A DNA stretch of 64,000 bases from Bacillus sp. M6-12 (lineage in GTDB: Bacteria > Bacillota > Bacilli > Bacillales > DSM-1321), in contig NZ_PGVF01000001.1 in NCBI RefSeq assembly GCF_002860285.1, forward strand, positions 124,001 through 188,000, given 5' to 3'. How positions within the stretch are numbered: the first letter of the stretch is position 1; the number at the start of each line of letters is the position of its first letter. The position numbers were made by a program, and so were the translations under genes. Under the pieces are notes generated by a model, which saw only the letters and a program-made list of their open reading frames with translations, ran no database searches and was not told the origin of the DNA. Below, one piece after another: positions 23,823 to 31,928 of the stretch.

Positions 23823-24206
23823 ATGTATTACTTATTAAAGACAGAAAATGACGAAGTGATGATTTTAACAACTCGTAAGGAACATGAAAAAGAAGAGATA
23901 TTAAGTCTTTGTAAAGAAGGTTATTCTAATGGAGAAGTAAAGCCATTATTGTGTTCTTTACAAAAAGCAGGAATTCTCCGTTGTTTTACATTAACATCAC
24001 CACGCTATGCGTTTACGATTCTATTAAAAAATAATGGGGAAGTAGAAGTAGTAAAGCATACGCAATATAGCATTGTGGCTTTTGCGGAAAATGGAAGATT
24101 AATGAGAGTGGAAAGTAAAACTTATGATATAAGAGAAGAAGCGGAAGAGCGAATGAAAAAGCTACAAGAAGCATATGTATGTAATTTGTTTATCGCTGAA
24201 AAATAA
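23823..24206 (+). CDS. Hypothetical protein, 127 aa
   Basis: ATG after TAGGAGGAAAG. Strand-helix pattern with a repeated strand pair; no recognised family. Monocistronic. Confidence 0.7.
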   Translation: MYYLLKTENDEVMILTTRKEHEKEEILSLCKEGYSNGEVKPLLCSLQKAGILRCFTLTSPRYAFTILLKNNGEVEVVKHTQYSIVAFAENGRLMRVESKTYDIREEAEERMKKLQEAYVCNLFIAEK

Positions 24207-24217
24207 TCACAAAAAAG

Positions 24218-24250
24218 GACTATCTGTTTTTTAGATAGTCTCTTTTTTAT
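24218..24250 (+). terminator. Rho-independent terminator
   Basis: GACTATCT / AGATAGTC stem followed by TCTTTTTTAT. Confidence 0.8.
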
Positions 24251-24315
24251 TACAAACATTGTATGTAGATAGAGAAAATAGATTATTTAGATAGAAAAGT
24301 ACACGACAATTTCCA

Positions 24316-24346
24316 TTGACTATTGTCTATGAAATAAAGATATAGT
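24316..24346 (+). promoter_or_regulatory. Palindrome with possible promoter
   Basis: TTGACTATTGTCTA at 24316-24329, two mismatches from consensus. A TATAGT -10 follows 19 nt after TTGACT, a long spacer. Upstream of the gene at 24379. Confidence 0.55.
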
Positions 24347-24378
24347 AAACTATGAATACGTGGAAAGGAGGAATCGGG

Positions 24379-24747
24379 TTGTTTTTTATTATGCTTTGTA
24401 TTAACCTCACTCTTTATATTGCCACTGGTATGTCTTATTACAATGGGAATACAAAAATGGCGATTATCTATGGAGTGATTGCACTTCTATTTACCTTACT
24501 TACTATTAATTTTTATCAAAACAAGAAAAAGAGATACCAAAAGAAGAAGAAAAAGAAAGATGATGATTCTGGAACGTGTGATTGCGGAAGTCCAGACGTA
24601 GGTGATTGCTTCCGATTCGGTTTTGATATGGATAAGCGTGATGGTGCGGATTGTATTGACATTGAATGTGGAAACTTTGAAATCTTTGAATGTGATTGCG
24701 GAGGAGCGGATTGTGGTGGAGCGGATTGTGGTGGGTGCAGTTTTTAA
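24379..24747 (+). CDS. Membrane protein with Cys-Gly-Asp tail, 122 aa
   Basis: TTG 24379 is chosen because AAAGGAGG lies 7 nt upstream; ATG 24352 precedes the site. Two hydrophobic segments (residues ~2-22 and 27-45), a lysine-rich block QKKKKKK, then ~60 residues rich in Cys, Gly and Asp with CDCGG and repeated ADCGG units. The tail may bind metal. It parallels the Cys-Gly tail of the protein at 18707, though the rest is unrelated. Overlaps the start of the DUF2085 gene. Confidence 0.6.
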   Translation: MFFIMLCINLTLYIATGMSYYNGNTKMAIIYGVIALLFTLLTINFYQNKKKRYQKKKKKKDDDSGTCDCGSPDVGDCFRFGFDMDKRDGADCIDIECGNFEIFECDCGGADCGGADCGGCSF

Positions 24748-25072
24748 AAAGGCGATAAGAGAACTATTTTTATATGTCCCTTGTCATCGAAAACCAGAAA
24801 GATGTTATCATATTAAAGGGAAGCCTATGCCAATTTGTTCACGTTGTTTGAGCATTTTGTTAGGGTATCTCTTTATTCCTTTCCTGTTTTTCGTTGATAT
24901 TCCGTTTTGGGTAGGGATACTATTACAGTTTCCTATGGTATTAGACGGATACACCCAATTAAAAGGGTGGAGAATGAGTAATAATTTTTTACGTACTATG
25001 ACAGGTCTCATTAGTGGATTTGGATTATCCGTAGGGATTGTAGAAGTAGTGCGATTATTAATATCCTTTTAA
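24728..25072 (+). CDS. DUF2085 membrane protein, 114 aa
   Basis: GTG 24728, with GGAG 6 nt upstream, overlaps the end of the preceding gene by 20 nt. Carries the DUF2085 signature CHRKPERCYHIKGKPMPICSRC in two parts (CHRKPER and PICSRC) followed by three hydrophobic segments. Function of the family is unknown; the Cys/His pattern suggests metal binding at the membrane. Confidence 0.75.
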   Translation: MVGAVFKKAIRELFLYVPCHRKPERCYHIKGKPMPICSRCLSILLGYLFIPFLFFVDIPFWVGILLQFPMVLDGYTQLKGWRMSNNFLRTMTGLISGFGLSVGIVEVVRLLISF

Positions 25073-25162
25073 AAGGCTGGTTATCGTAAAGTATGTTGTT
25101 TTATGAAGGGTTTTTACAAATATAATTTAATAGTATAATAATGGTAAAAGGGGGTGTATTTT

Positions 25163-25267
25163 TTGATTGCTATTTTCAGTTCAATATTTTGCTTATTAGT
25201 AAGTGTAGCTACTGCAACAATAGCTGTAGTAAAATTAAAGTCAAAAAAGAATGCGGTAGGTAGTTGA
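25163..25267 (+). CDS. Short hydrophobic peptide, 34 aa (possible type I toxin)
   Basis: TTG 25163 with AAAGGGGG about 9 nt upstream. One transmembrane segment (IFSSIFCLLVSVATATIAVV) and a short basic tail KLKSKKNAVGS. Size and layout resemble membrane-acting type I toxins of Bacillus such as the TxpA/Bsr group, and a minus-strand TATAAT near 25278-25283 could start an antisense RNA. Could equally be a harmless small membrane peptide. Confidence 0.45.
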   Translation: MIAIFSSIFCLLVSVATATIAVVKLKSKKNAVGS

Positions 25268-25321
25268 ACGCCTCCCGAAACCGTATTATATCAACTTATA
25301 CAAAAACAGTCTTTTAAAGAG

Positions 25322-25367
25322 AAAAGGCATAGAAATCGTAAAAGATACGTTGACTATGCCTTTTTTA
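25322..25367. terminator. Bidirectional terminator
   Basis: AAAAGGCATAG pairs with CTATGCCTTTT across a 21-nt loop, between the small peptide gene and the convergent gene ending at 25373. Confidence 0.65.
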
Positions 25368-25372
25368 CTTTC

Positions 25373-26233
25373 TTAATTCGATAATCCAGTTAATTCACCT
25401 AAGAATCGTGTAATCAACTTTCCTAATTCTAAGCTATATTCACCTGTTAGTTCACCTTTCTCCTTCACGACTTCCAACGCTTTTGCTCGTTCGTCAGTAG
25501 TGGCAGTCCAGGCGGTCTCCATACTATCTACGAATCCTTTTTCTCCAACAATATATTTCTCCCACGTAACTAAAATATCTTGATGAAGCTGTTGCCATTC
25601 AACAGGAGGAACAATTTGTTTTGCTTCATAGTAAAGATTTGCTGATTCATTCAATAACTTAGAAGCAGTATCAAGTGTATCCTGATTGAGTGAAACATTG
25701 GGTGTATCCACTAACACTTGAATATCATCAATATTTACTAATGTTTCTCCTAACAATTTAGAGATAACAATAGTATATTGTACCTTACTCATGGGTTCTT
25801 CCTTCTCAACAGGAGCAGGGGCTTTTTCAGGCTCTTTTTCTTTATCTATATCCTTGTTAAAAATTTTATCAAGAATAGAGGGTTCTTTTTCTACTACGAC
25901 AACAGGATATAATTGTTGTTCAGGTTTTTTAATCAAAAATTTAACGACTTTTCCATTTTCAATACGAGCAATATAATCTTTCTTAGAAGATTTCAGTTCA
26001 TATTCCAGAACCCCTGAATCCCACTCTTTGCCTTCTTTTAAGTCATACGCCTCTGGAAATTCAATGGTTTTGTGTTCATCCTTAAATTGTTGTAAGGCTT
26101 GTGTGACTTCCTTACGTTCTTGTTTTTCTTTATGGGAATGATACATAAAGAACACAATGCCAAAAATCACAATGGTCACTAATAGATAGGGGAGTTTACT
26201 TTTTCTTTTCATCGTTTCCCTTTCTGCTCTCAT
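25373..26233 (-). CDS. Membrane-anchored extracellular protein, 286 aa
   Basis: ATG 26233 follows AAAAGGAGATG. One transmembrane segment (residues ~14-30), a charged region, a Pro/Lys/Glu-rich linker (EPEKAPAPVEKEEP) and a C-terminal helical domain of ~140 residues. Topology suggests most of it lies outside the membrane. No family recognised. Confidence 0.7.
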   Translation of the reverse strand: MRAERETMKRKSKLPYLLVTIVIFGIVFFMYHSHKEKQERKEVTQALQQFKDEHKTIEFPEAYDLKEGKEWDSGVLEYELKSSKKDYIARIENGKVVKFLIKKPEQQLYPVVVVEKEPSILDKIFNKDIDKEKEPEKAPAPVEKEEPMSKVQYTIVISKLLGETLVNIDDIQVLVDTPNVSLNQDTLDTASKLLNESANLYYEAKQIVPPVEWQQLHQDILVTWEKYIVGEKGFVDSMETAWTATTDERAKALEVVKEKGELTGEYSLELGKLITRFLGELTGLSN

Positions 26234-26322
26234 AAAACATCTCCTTTTTATTTAGATTTTTATATCATATGGCAATTATCCTTTTTCATAAAAACCCTTA
26301 CAATGAAGAAGAGATAGGTAGA

Positions 26323-26913
26323 TTAATAGAAATGAAAACCAAAATGCTTACAAGAATGTTGATACCAGTCCTCTTTATGACCTTTTATGCAATATTGAAC
26401 ATAGGCGTTAAAGTCTTCTTTTTCATTCATTGAAAGATAAGGTAATACATAATTCCATGCGTTCATTTCTAATTCATACGTTTTCTTCCAGACTTCATCT
26501 CGTAGTTTTTCCCAGGTTTCTTTATCAGGAGCTTGAAACATACTTCTTCTAATCTTGGAGCGTTCTTGTTTTATTGTAGCAAGAAGAGTATCCTTTTGAT
26601 GTCCAATTTCATGATAAATCGTAAACTTTACCAGTTGAAGGAAACTCCCTTTAAATTGTTCAGTTAAAACTAACTTCTCATAATGTTCATAGTCTTGGGA
26701 AAGTCCAATCATAATCGCATTTGTACCGCTTTTATCAAAACCACCATGAACAAGGGCTGAATTTCCTTTTTTGTTAATGAATAGTTTACAATTTTCTACT
26801 TCTTGGGATTCCCAAATTTGTTTAGTTAAATCACAAATATCACGATACATTTTTTTATCTAATCGAAACTTCTTTCGTTTTCTTTTGGCTATGTAATAAC
26901 TATGTGGCAACAT
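26323..26913 (-). CDS. Putative zinc metalloprotease-like protein, 196 aa
   Basis: ATG after AAGGAGAGA. HEIGH at residues 101-105 within FTIYHEIGHQKD is a HExxH zinc site; upstream strand NAIMIGLSQD fits the usual metallopeptidase core. No signal peptide, so a cytosolic enzyme is expected. The third zinc ligand is not obvious. Could be a SprT/DUF45-like or ImmA-like relative, but I cannot assign it. Confidence 0.55.
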   Translation of the reverse strand: MLPHSYYIAKRKRKKFRLDKKMYRDICDLTKQIWESQEVENCKLFINKKGNSALVHGGFDKSGTNAIMIGLSQDYEHYEKLVLTEQFKGSFLQLVKFTIYHEIGHQKDTLLATIKQERSKIRRSMFQAPDKETWEKLRDEVWKKTYELEMNAWNYVLPYLSMNEKEDFNAYVQYCIKGHKEDWYQHSCKHFGFHFY

Positions 26914-26981
26914 TTTATCTCTCCTTATCCCTTTGTGAAAAGAAATAGAAAGGATACCCCATTGAGATACCCCTTCCTTTT

Positions 26982-27779
26982 TTATTTAGTAGTCGAAATC
27001 GGAAGTGTTCCTTCTTCAAAATGTCCAACGGTTAAGTTTTCATCATCATAAATGTGTTTTTCGTAAATGAAGTTTCCTTTTTTGTCTTGTTTAATAGAAA
27101 CAACCTCTTCGTTATCTTTCAAGCCAGTAATAACAGGTGTGAGCGAATGGTCTCTAAGATTTAATTCATACAATTCTCCACCTTTTGATACTGTTCCATA
27201 AGCAAAGCCAATGATTACATATAGTCGGTTTTCATCAATCCACTCTACATATTTAGGACTGCTTTGACCATTTGAGCTTTCTTTCATGGAGTAGAGATTG
27301 GAGTAGCCCTTTTCCTTATCCTGAACAACAAGAAGAGCTTGACCTTCTTCTACAGCACCTTCACCTCTTCCGTCAATCGTTGCTTGTTTCTTAGCAGAAG
27401 GGGAGGCTTTCCAACCAGAATGGAAACTGGCTTCATATTCTTTGTTTTCTTCTACATTAAATAAATCCACTGTTTTCTTTTTTTCTACTTGAGTAGTAGG
27501 GGGTTTACTATTATCCGTTTTGGTTGGAGTAGGAGTAGGAGTAGCTTCTTTTGCATTTCCTTCTACCTTTGTAACATTCGTTTCTTCCTCTTTTGCTACT
27601 GTTTCTTTGTTATCCGTAACAATAGAAGAAGTCGATTCCTTCTTATCTTTCTCTTGTGTAGAAGGAGCTTGTGCAGTTTCCGTTCCTTTTCCTTCGTTTT
27701 CTGTTGCATCACAAGCTGTAAAGAGAAGGGTGCTGGAAACCAAAGCTGTAACCATAAGTGTCTTTTTTAAATGTTTCAC
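26982..27779 (-). CDS. Lipoprotein, 265 aa
   Basis: GTG 27779 follows AAAAGGAG; the open frame further upstream lacks a site. Signal peptide with lipobox LFTAC, then a ~90-residue low-complexity Thr/Lys/Glu linker (ATPTPTPTK) and a C-terminal domain (about 150 residues) with beta-propeller-like pieces such as KYVEWIDENRLYVIIGFAYG. Resembles Bacillus DUF4652-type lipoproteins by eye; not certain. Confidence 0.7.
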   Translation of the reverse strand: MKHLKKTLMVTALVSSTLLFTACDATENEGKGTETAQAPSTQEKDKKESTSSIVTDNKETVAKEEETNVTKVEGNAKEATPTPTPTKTDNSKPPTTQVEKKKTVDLFNVEENKEYEASFHSGWKASPSAKKQATIDGRGEGAVEEGQALLVVQDKEKGYSNLYSMKESSNGQSSPKYVEWIDENRLYVIIGFAYGTVSKGGELYELNLRDHSLTPVITGLKDNEEVVSIKQDKKGNFIYEKHIYDDENLTVGHFEEGTLPISTTK

Positions 27780-27800
27780 GTTTTTGTCATCTCCTTTTAT

Positions 27801-27828
27801 TTGTTTATAGTCAAGATAACATATTATA
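27801..27828 (-). promoter_or_regulatory. -10 box with downstream palindrome
   Basis: On the minus strand TATAAT (27828-27823) is followed by TTGACTATAAACAA (27814-27801), a two- to three-mismatch copy of the palindrome, then the ribosome binding site of the lipoprotein gene. Confidence 0.5.
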
Positions 27829-27954
27829 CGCACTATATACAATAAAAATTGTAGTAAGGAAGTTATTATTTTAGTATGACCTGTATATTATAGAAGATAC
27901 AGAAATGTAAAAGGTGTTTAAAAATAAACTACATTAAACAGGAGTGTGTTAATT

Positions 27955-28269
27955 ATGAAATTTTCAACAAAAACTATGGTGAACGAAGTAGAAAAAGTAG
28001 AAGGAGTGGTTGCAGGGCGTATCGTCAACGAACCTAAACTTCTTACTGGTCGTGAAGGTAAAAAGGATGTAGCTTACTTCACAGTAGCAAACAATCTTCC
28101 TTCTGAAGCTGTATTCTACGAAGTAACTGTTATTGGAGACCAAGTAAAACGTGTAGAAAAACTTGCTAAAGGCTCTGTAGTAGCTGTTAAAGGTGAGTTT
28201 GGTACAAGAGAGCACGAAGGTAAAACTTACGAAACGCTTCTTGCTTCTTCCGTTGAAAAACTTGCGTAA
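27955..28269 (+). CDS. SSB-like OB-fold protein, 104 aa
   Basis: ATG after ACAGGAG. Pattern of a single-stranded DNA-binding protein: VEGVVAGRIVNEPKLLTG, a TVANN strand, FYEVTVIGDQ, then KGSVVAVKGEFGTREHEGKTY. It lacks the acidic C-terminal tail of cellular SSB, so it would not recruit SSB partners in the usual way. The leader carries GGTGTTT. Monocistronic with its own terminator. Confidence 0.8.
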   Translation: MKFSTKTMVNEVEKVEGVVAGRIVNEPKLLTGREGKKDVAYFTVANNLPSEAVFYEVTVIGDQVKRVEKLAKGSVVAVKGEFGTREHEGKTYETLLASSVEKLA

Positions 28270-28272
28270 CCA

Positions 28273-28311
28273 AAAAAAGAGAAGCTGATTTTATGTCAGC
28301 TTCTTTTTTTA
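28273..28311 (+). terminator. Rho-independent terminator
   Basis: AGAAGCTGA pairs with TCAGCTTCT, followed by TTTTTTT. Confidence 0.85.
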
Positions 28312-28312
28312 T

Positions 28313-28489
28313 TTATATCATATATTTTAAATAAAGAGGATAAGAATATGTCTGTCGTTGATACTTTAGATTAGCGATTTCAGGGATATAATCAAATTCA
28401 CTTGGAATGTCATCAAAACCATCTTGTTCCATACTAAACAAGGACATACAGATACTAAATACAATAATAAACAAGATTACATAACTCAT
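28313..28489 (-). CDS. Small single-span membrane protein, 58 aa
   Basis: ATG 28489 with TAAGGAGGG upstream. One N-terminal transmembrane segment (YVILFIIVFSICMSLF) and a ~38-residue acidic then Tyr-rich tail. No family recognised; found only by reading the sequence because it is short. Confidence 0.6.
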   Translation of the reverse strand: MSYVILFIIVFSICMSLFSMEQDGFDDIPSEFDYIPEIANLKYQRQTYSYPLYLKYMI

Positions 28490-28700
28490 TAAAAAATTCC
28501 CTCCTTAAAGGATTTATTTTCCTTATATTATAGATAGTCTAAAGGGAGAGATTCGTTAAAAACCTCTTCTAAAAATGGTTAGGACTGTATGAACCATAAG
28601 TATGAACATTCTATGTACATTATCAGAATTGAGATAAAAAACTATAAATGGAAGATTTGCATCTTGGAGACCGAATAAAATCGAAGTATATTAGAGGAGT

Positions 28701-28732
28701 AAAAAAAACAGTCCCTTATGATAGGGACTGTT
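28701..28732 (-). terminator. Rho-independent terminator
   Basis: On the minus strand CAGTCCCTATC / GATAGGGACTG-type stem (ACAGTCCC with GGGACTGT) followed by eight T, after spoVG. Confidence 0.85.
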
Positions 28733-28737
28733 TCTTC

Positions 28738-28986
28738 TTATTTATTAAATTCAGCGAGAACTGCGTCAGAAAGTTCTTGTTTGAACTCTTTTGTTACAGG
28801 GTGAGCGATGTCTTTGTATTCGCCTTCTTTTACTTGACGGTTTGGCATAGAAACGAACAATCCGTTTTTCCCTTCTACGACACGAATACCATGAACTGCA
28901 AATACTCCGTCTAATGTAACAGATGCGAATGCTTTCAACGTACCTTGACCTTCTGCTTTTGTAATTCTAACTTCTGTAATTTTCAA
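28738..28986 (-). CDS. spoVG: SpoVG family RNA/DNA-binding regulator, 82 aa
   Basis: TTG 28986 follows AGAGGTG. The protein matches SpoVG along its full length: MKITEVRI, LKAFASVTLD, FAVHGIRVVEGKNGLFV, SMPNRQ, DIAHPVTKEF. SpoVG is a site-specific nucleic-acid-binding protein that in Bacillus affects cell division, sporulation and virulence. It is probably an extra copy to the chromosomal one if this is a plasmid. Leader contains GGTGTTTTA. Confidence 0.92.
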   Translation of the reverse strand: MKITEVRITKAEGQGTLKAFASVTLDGVFAVHGIRVVEGKNGLFVSMPNRQVKEGEYKDIAHPVTKEFKQELSDAVLAEFNK

Positions 28987-29124
28987 TTAAAACACCTCTT
29001 CTTTCAAAATTTAACCTTATGGTCTGTTTTTATCTTATACAAAGAGTTTCTTAAATATTTCATTATAGGTAGGGATATGGTCGAATACCGTTTTAGTCTA
29101 AACTATATGAAACATACAGTATTA

Positions 29125-29167
29125 ATTGTAAAAAATAATTGACAAATTAATGAATCAGAGGTATAAT
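29125..29167 (+). promoter_or_regulatory. Consensus promoter with conserved upstream A-tract
   Basis: TTGACA (29139) and TATAAT (29162) with 17 nt between, preceded by ATTGTAAAAAATAA. The same 22-nt block precedes the promoter at 35264. Confidence 0.8.
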
Positions 29168-29222
29168 GTTATATATTAGTAGACGTGTTTCCCTCTTTAT
29201 CTAATCACAAGGAGAGATTTTT

Positions 29223-29423
29223 ATGATAATTGGAGCTTATTACATAGACCGTTCCCATAGACATATTCCATGCTGGACTATTGCTAATACATTAAAAGAA
29301 GCATTAGAAAAAGCAAAATCTTGGTCATTAGAAAGCAATTGCTATGTATCTGTATCAACAACAGAAAAAGGGAAAGAAAAAGAAGTTGCTTTATTTGATG
29401 AAAAAGGCGAACGACTAAAATAG
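29223..29423 (+). CDS. Hypothetical protein, 66 aa
   Basis: ATG after AAGGAGAGA. Small alpha/beta pattern with DRSHRHIPCWTIA and a charged end. First gene of a plus-strand operon (29.2-32.4 kb) of unrecognised proteins. Confidence 0.7.
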   Translation: MIIGAYYIDRSHRHIPCWTIANTLKEALEKAKSWSLESNCYVSVSTTEKGKEKEVALFDEKGERLK

Positions 29424-29447
29424 AGAGAGAAAAGGGGAAGGGCGTTC

Positions 29448-29999
29448 ATGAACTTATACTTATCAAAAAAACAAGAGAAAGTTTTACATGTATTATTAGA
29501 TACTGCAGACGAACTGATTCAACATGCAGACCCATCCGTTAAAGGAAATATCGAAGAAATCATTCAGGGTGTAACGGAGATAAAAGGAAAATTGACTGGA
29601 AAGAAAGGATTGGCGAAAAACGGAATTGCCTTTGAACCAGTTGAAATTAACTGTCAATCTTCTGATGACAAATTGATTGTTCGTGCAAGAGAAGATGGAA
29701 AAGCCATTATATTAGAATCAAAAAATCGTATTCCAGAAAAATCAGGACATTTCCGTTTTGATTTAGGTAAAGAAAACGCAATGGCTTTAACTAACGCTAT
29801 TATTCCTTATGTAAAAGCATGGGGTTTGGAATATACAGCAGAGGATAAAGCGTATCATGAAGAAATTAATGTCTTTGCTGACGAAGTAGAAAGAAGCATT
29901 TCTGTCGGTGGTGGGAAGATTTCCTATATTTGCTACACAGACAATGACCAAGATGATTATTGGACTTTCTTAACGCCAAGTAAGGCACGATATTTCGTG
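29448..29999 (+). other. Not used; see the full-length gene entry that follows
   Basis: Placeholder for the coding part inside 29448-30035; all annotation is given under that entry. Confidence 0.05.
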
Positions 30000-30035
30000 G
30001 AATTAATGTTAGGTTATATTAACACAGTTCATTAA
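29448..30035 (+). CDS. Hypothetical protein, 195 aa
   Basis: ATG after AAGGGGAAGGG. Helical N-terminus of ~50 residues, then a strand-rich middle (KLIVRAREDGKAIILESK) and an aromatic-rich end with TDNDQDDYWTFLTPSKAR. Soluble. No recognised family. Confidence 0.75.
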   Translation: MNLYLSKKQEKVLHVLLDTADELIQHADPSVKGNIEEIIQGVTEIKGKLTGKKGLAKNGIAFEPVEINCQSSDDKLIVRAREDGKAIILESKNRIPEKSGHFRFDLGKENAMALTNAIIPYVKAWGLEYTAEDKAYHEEINVFADEVERSISVGGGKISYICYTDNDQDDYWTFLTPSKARYFVELMLGYINTVH

Positions 30036-30052
30036 AAGAAAGGAGTGAGAAT

Positions 30053-30295
30053 TTGAAAAAACTAACGATTACGCAAAGCAACATGACGTGTAAGTTTTGT
30101 GGAAAAGAAATGAAGGGAAGTCATAGAGCACTTATGGCAAATCCCTTCTGTAATGATAAAAGCTGTTATGAACAACGCTTAGAGGCTTCTGGAGCAATCG
30201 ACTTGCGTGATAATCATGAATTGATATGCTTAGAGAATGGATATGTCGAGGTTAAACCTATTGACCCGAATAAGAAATTCAAAGCAGGAACATAA
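30053..30295 (+). CDS. Small putative zinc-finger protein, 80 aa
   Basis: TTG 30053 follows AAAGGAGTGAG. MTCKFCGKEM and NPFCNDKSC give two Cys pairs about 20 residues apart, a treble-clef-like zinc site. Probably binds nucleic acid or a partner. Followed by a hairpin. Confidence 0.7.
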   Translation: MKKLTITQSNMTCKFCGKEMKGSHRALMANPFCNDKSCYEQRLEASGAIDLRDNHELICLENGYVEVKPIDPNKKFKAGT

Positions 30296-30309
30296 AAGAG
30301 AGAGAAATT

Positions 30310-30337
30310 AGGAGAGTAGTTGTTACTGCTCTCTTTC
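30310..30337 (+). terminator. Hairpin, probable terminator or attenuator
   Basis: GGAGAGTA pairs with TACTGCTCTC-like 3' arm (GAGAGTA / TACTGCTCTC with one bulge) followed by TTTCT. It lies inside the operon, so it may attenuate rather than stop transcription. Confidence 0.45.
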
Positions 30338-30357
30338 TAAGTCAAGGAGATATTGTA

Positions 30358-30858
30358 ATGGATATACCAAAACAATGGTTACATATAGGAAACAACCATA
30401 TAGATATTAACCTAATCGAAGATATACGAAATGCACCTCTTTTTCCAAAACCAGACGGTGGATTTTGGGCTTCCCCATTTCGTTTTGGAACAGATTATTA
30501 CAGCGAATGGCAAGGGTTTAGTGAATATATATGGGGAAAAACTAAAAATGAAAAAGCGGTTATTTTCTATTTAAAAAGAAACGCAAGAGTGTATAGCATT
30601 GATTCACAAGAAGATTTAATCCGATTAATCAATGAAGTGGGTAGTGTTGAAAACCCCTTCCCAATCAAAACAACGACCATTCTTGAATTTGAAAAAGCAA
30701 AAGAATACTATGATGTCATTTATCTAACAAGTAAAGGACAACAAGAAACAAGAAATCCATTCTCAAAGCGTGAATACAAACTCACTGGTTGGGATTGTGA
30801 AAGTTGTTTAATTCTAAACCCTATGGTTATTGGAAAACAAATGCCAGTATCCATTTAA
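30358..30858 (+). CDS. Hypothetical protein, 166 aa, ADP-ribosyltransferase-like pattern
   Basis: ATG after CAAGGAGATATTG. Contains PDGGFWASPF near residues 31-40, a second block ARVYSIDSQEDL, YDVIYLTSKG and a C-terminal WDCESCLILNP. This order occurs in a family of phage and plasmid proteins that I loosely associate with the mono-ADP-ribosyltransferase/RNA 2'-phosphotransferase fold. The assignment is by pattern only and unverified. Confidence 0.6.
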   Translation: MDIPKQWLHIGNNHIDINLIEDIRNAPLFPKPDGGFWASPFRFGTDYYSEWQGFSEYIWGKTKNEKAVIFYLKRNARVYSIDSQEDLIRLINEVGSVENPFPIKTTTILEFEKAKEYYDVIYLTSKGQQETRNPFSKREYKLTGWDCESCLILNPMVIGKQMPVSI

Positions 30859-30875
30859 TAAAAGGAGGAAGAACC

Positions 30876-31217
30876 ATGAAAATTAAAAAGAGTGCTATCT
30901 TTACTTGGAACGAAGCAAATACAGATATACACTTTCATCTTATGAGAAACTTATCATTTTTGAAAAAGGTATTTGTTGACCGATTTGAAGGAGATTGTAT
31001 CTTGTGGGTAGGTTTTTATGATTTAGAAAAAGTGCCTCCTCATATTTTTACAGAATGGCAAATTCAAGAGGAAGTAAATGAAGTGAGAGAGGACTATGAA
31101 GGACAGTTATTTAAAGTATATTTTCCGAACTTTAATTACTTACTAACTGAATTGCTTGGATTTAAACCAGGATTACATTTTACAAATGAAGAACAGATTG
31201 TCTTCATTGAAGAGTAA
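30876..31217 (+). CDS. Hypothetical protein, 113 aa
   Basis: ATG 30876 follows AAAGGAGGAAG. Mixed alpha/beta with aromatic strands (GDCILWVGFYDLE, LFKVYFPNFNYLL). No family recognised. Operon member. Confidence 0.7.
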   Translation: MKIKKSAIFTWNEANTDIHFHLMRNLSFLKKVFVDRFEGDCILWVGFYDLEKVPPHIFTEWQIQEEVNEVREDYEGQLFKVYFPNFNYLLTELLGFKPGLHFTNEEQIVFIEE

Positions 31218-31233
31218 AAGGAGAATTTATAAC

Positions 31234-31551
31234 ATGAATAAATACCCGAAAGAAATTGAATTATTGGTGTACTATGCATCCAACTTAACCATTCCTTCTA
31301 TTATTGAATTAGTAAATCATCAACTAATTACACGACAATCATGTGTCATTTTAGCTGAAAATTATGGTCGTAAAACAGATAACTTCACTATTCGTTTAGT
31401 CGTAGATGGAGAAGAGGAAAATATTAAGGAAGCGGTGGATGAATTAAAACATTTATTGAACCAGTATGCAAAACGTGTATCGTTGGTTCGATTAGAGGAT
31501 ACAGAGTTTGACCCACCTACACCATATGAAGAATTAACAAAATCACAATAA
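31234..31551 (+). CDS. Hypothetical protein, 105 aa
   Basis: ATG 31234 after AAAAGGAGAAT. Helical start, then strands FTIRLVVDGEEEN and RVSLVRLEDTEF; ferredoxin-like layout. No family recognised. Confidence 0.7.
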   Translation: MNKYPKEIELLVYYASNLTIPSIIELVNHQLITRQSCVILAENYGRKTDNFTIRLVVDGEEENIKEAVDELKHLLNQYAKRVSLVRLEDTEFDPPTPYEELTKSQ

Positions 31552-31578
31552 GAATAGTAGTAAATAAGGAGTAAGATT

Positions 31579-31866
31579 ATGACTAACACAAAATTATCAG
31601 ACGTTTTAACCGTATTGACAAACATAGACGCTCCCATCTATTCAATGGCTATTCCCAATCAAAAACGTGAAGTGATTGGGTATAGTGTAACTTATGCTTT
31701 AGATGGATTTAGTGTAAAACTAAAAGGGAATCCAAATACAAAAAAATATCAAAAAATATTAAGTGAATGGGGAGAACTTGTAAGGGATGCTCTATTACAG
31801 TCATTTGCTGGTCAGATGACATATCATTCTTTAAATGAGTTCAAAGTAAAAGAATGTAAAATGTAA
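31579..31866 (+). CDS. Hypothetical protein, 95 aa
   Basis: ATG after AAGGAGTAAG. Small alpha/beta protein, no recognised motif. Operon member. Confidence 0.7.
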   Translation: MTNTKLSDVLTVLTNIDAPIYSMAIPNQKREVIGYSVTYALDGFSVKLKGNPNTKKYQKILSEWGELVRDALLQSFAGQMTYHSLNEFKVKECKM

Positions 31867-31928
31867 GGGATTGTTGTTGTCCTAAAGAACAGCTTTCCCG
31901 ATTTTTTAGTAGAAAAGGGTGGTAAGAA

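Noticed and set aside
26953..26972. GATACCCC repeated twice after the lipoprotein gene, taken first for a terminator stem
   Set aside because: The copies are direct, not inverted, so they cannot pair; no other meaning was found.
28648..28914. Plus-strand frame of 88 codons opposite spoVG
   Set aside because: It has no ribosome binding site and is the antisense shadow of spoVG and its terminator.
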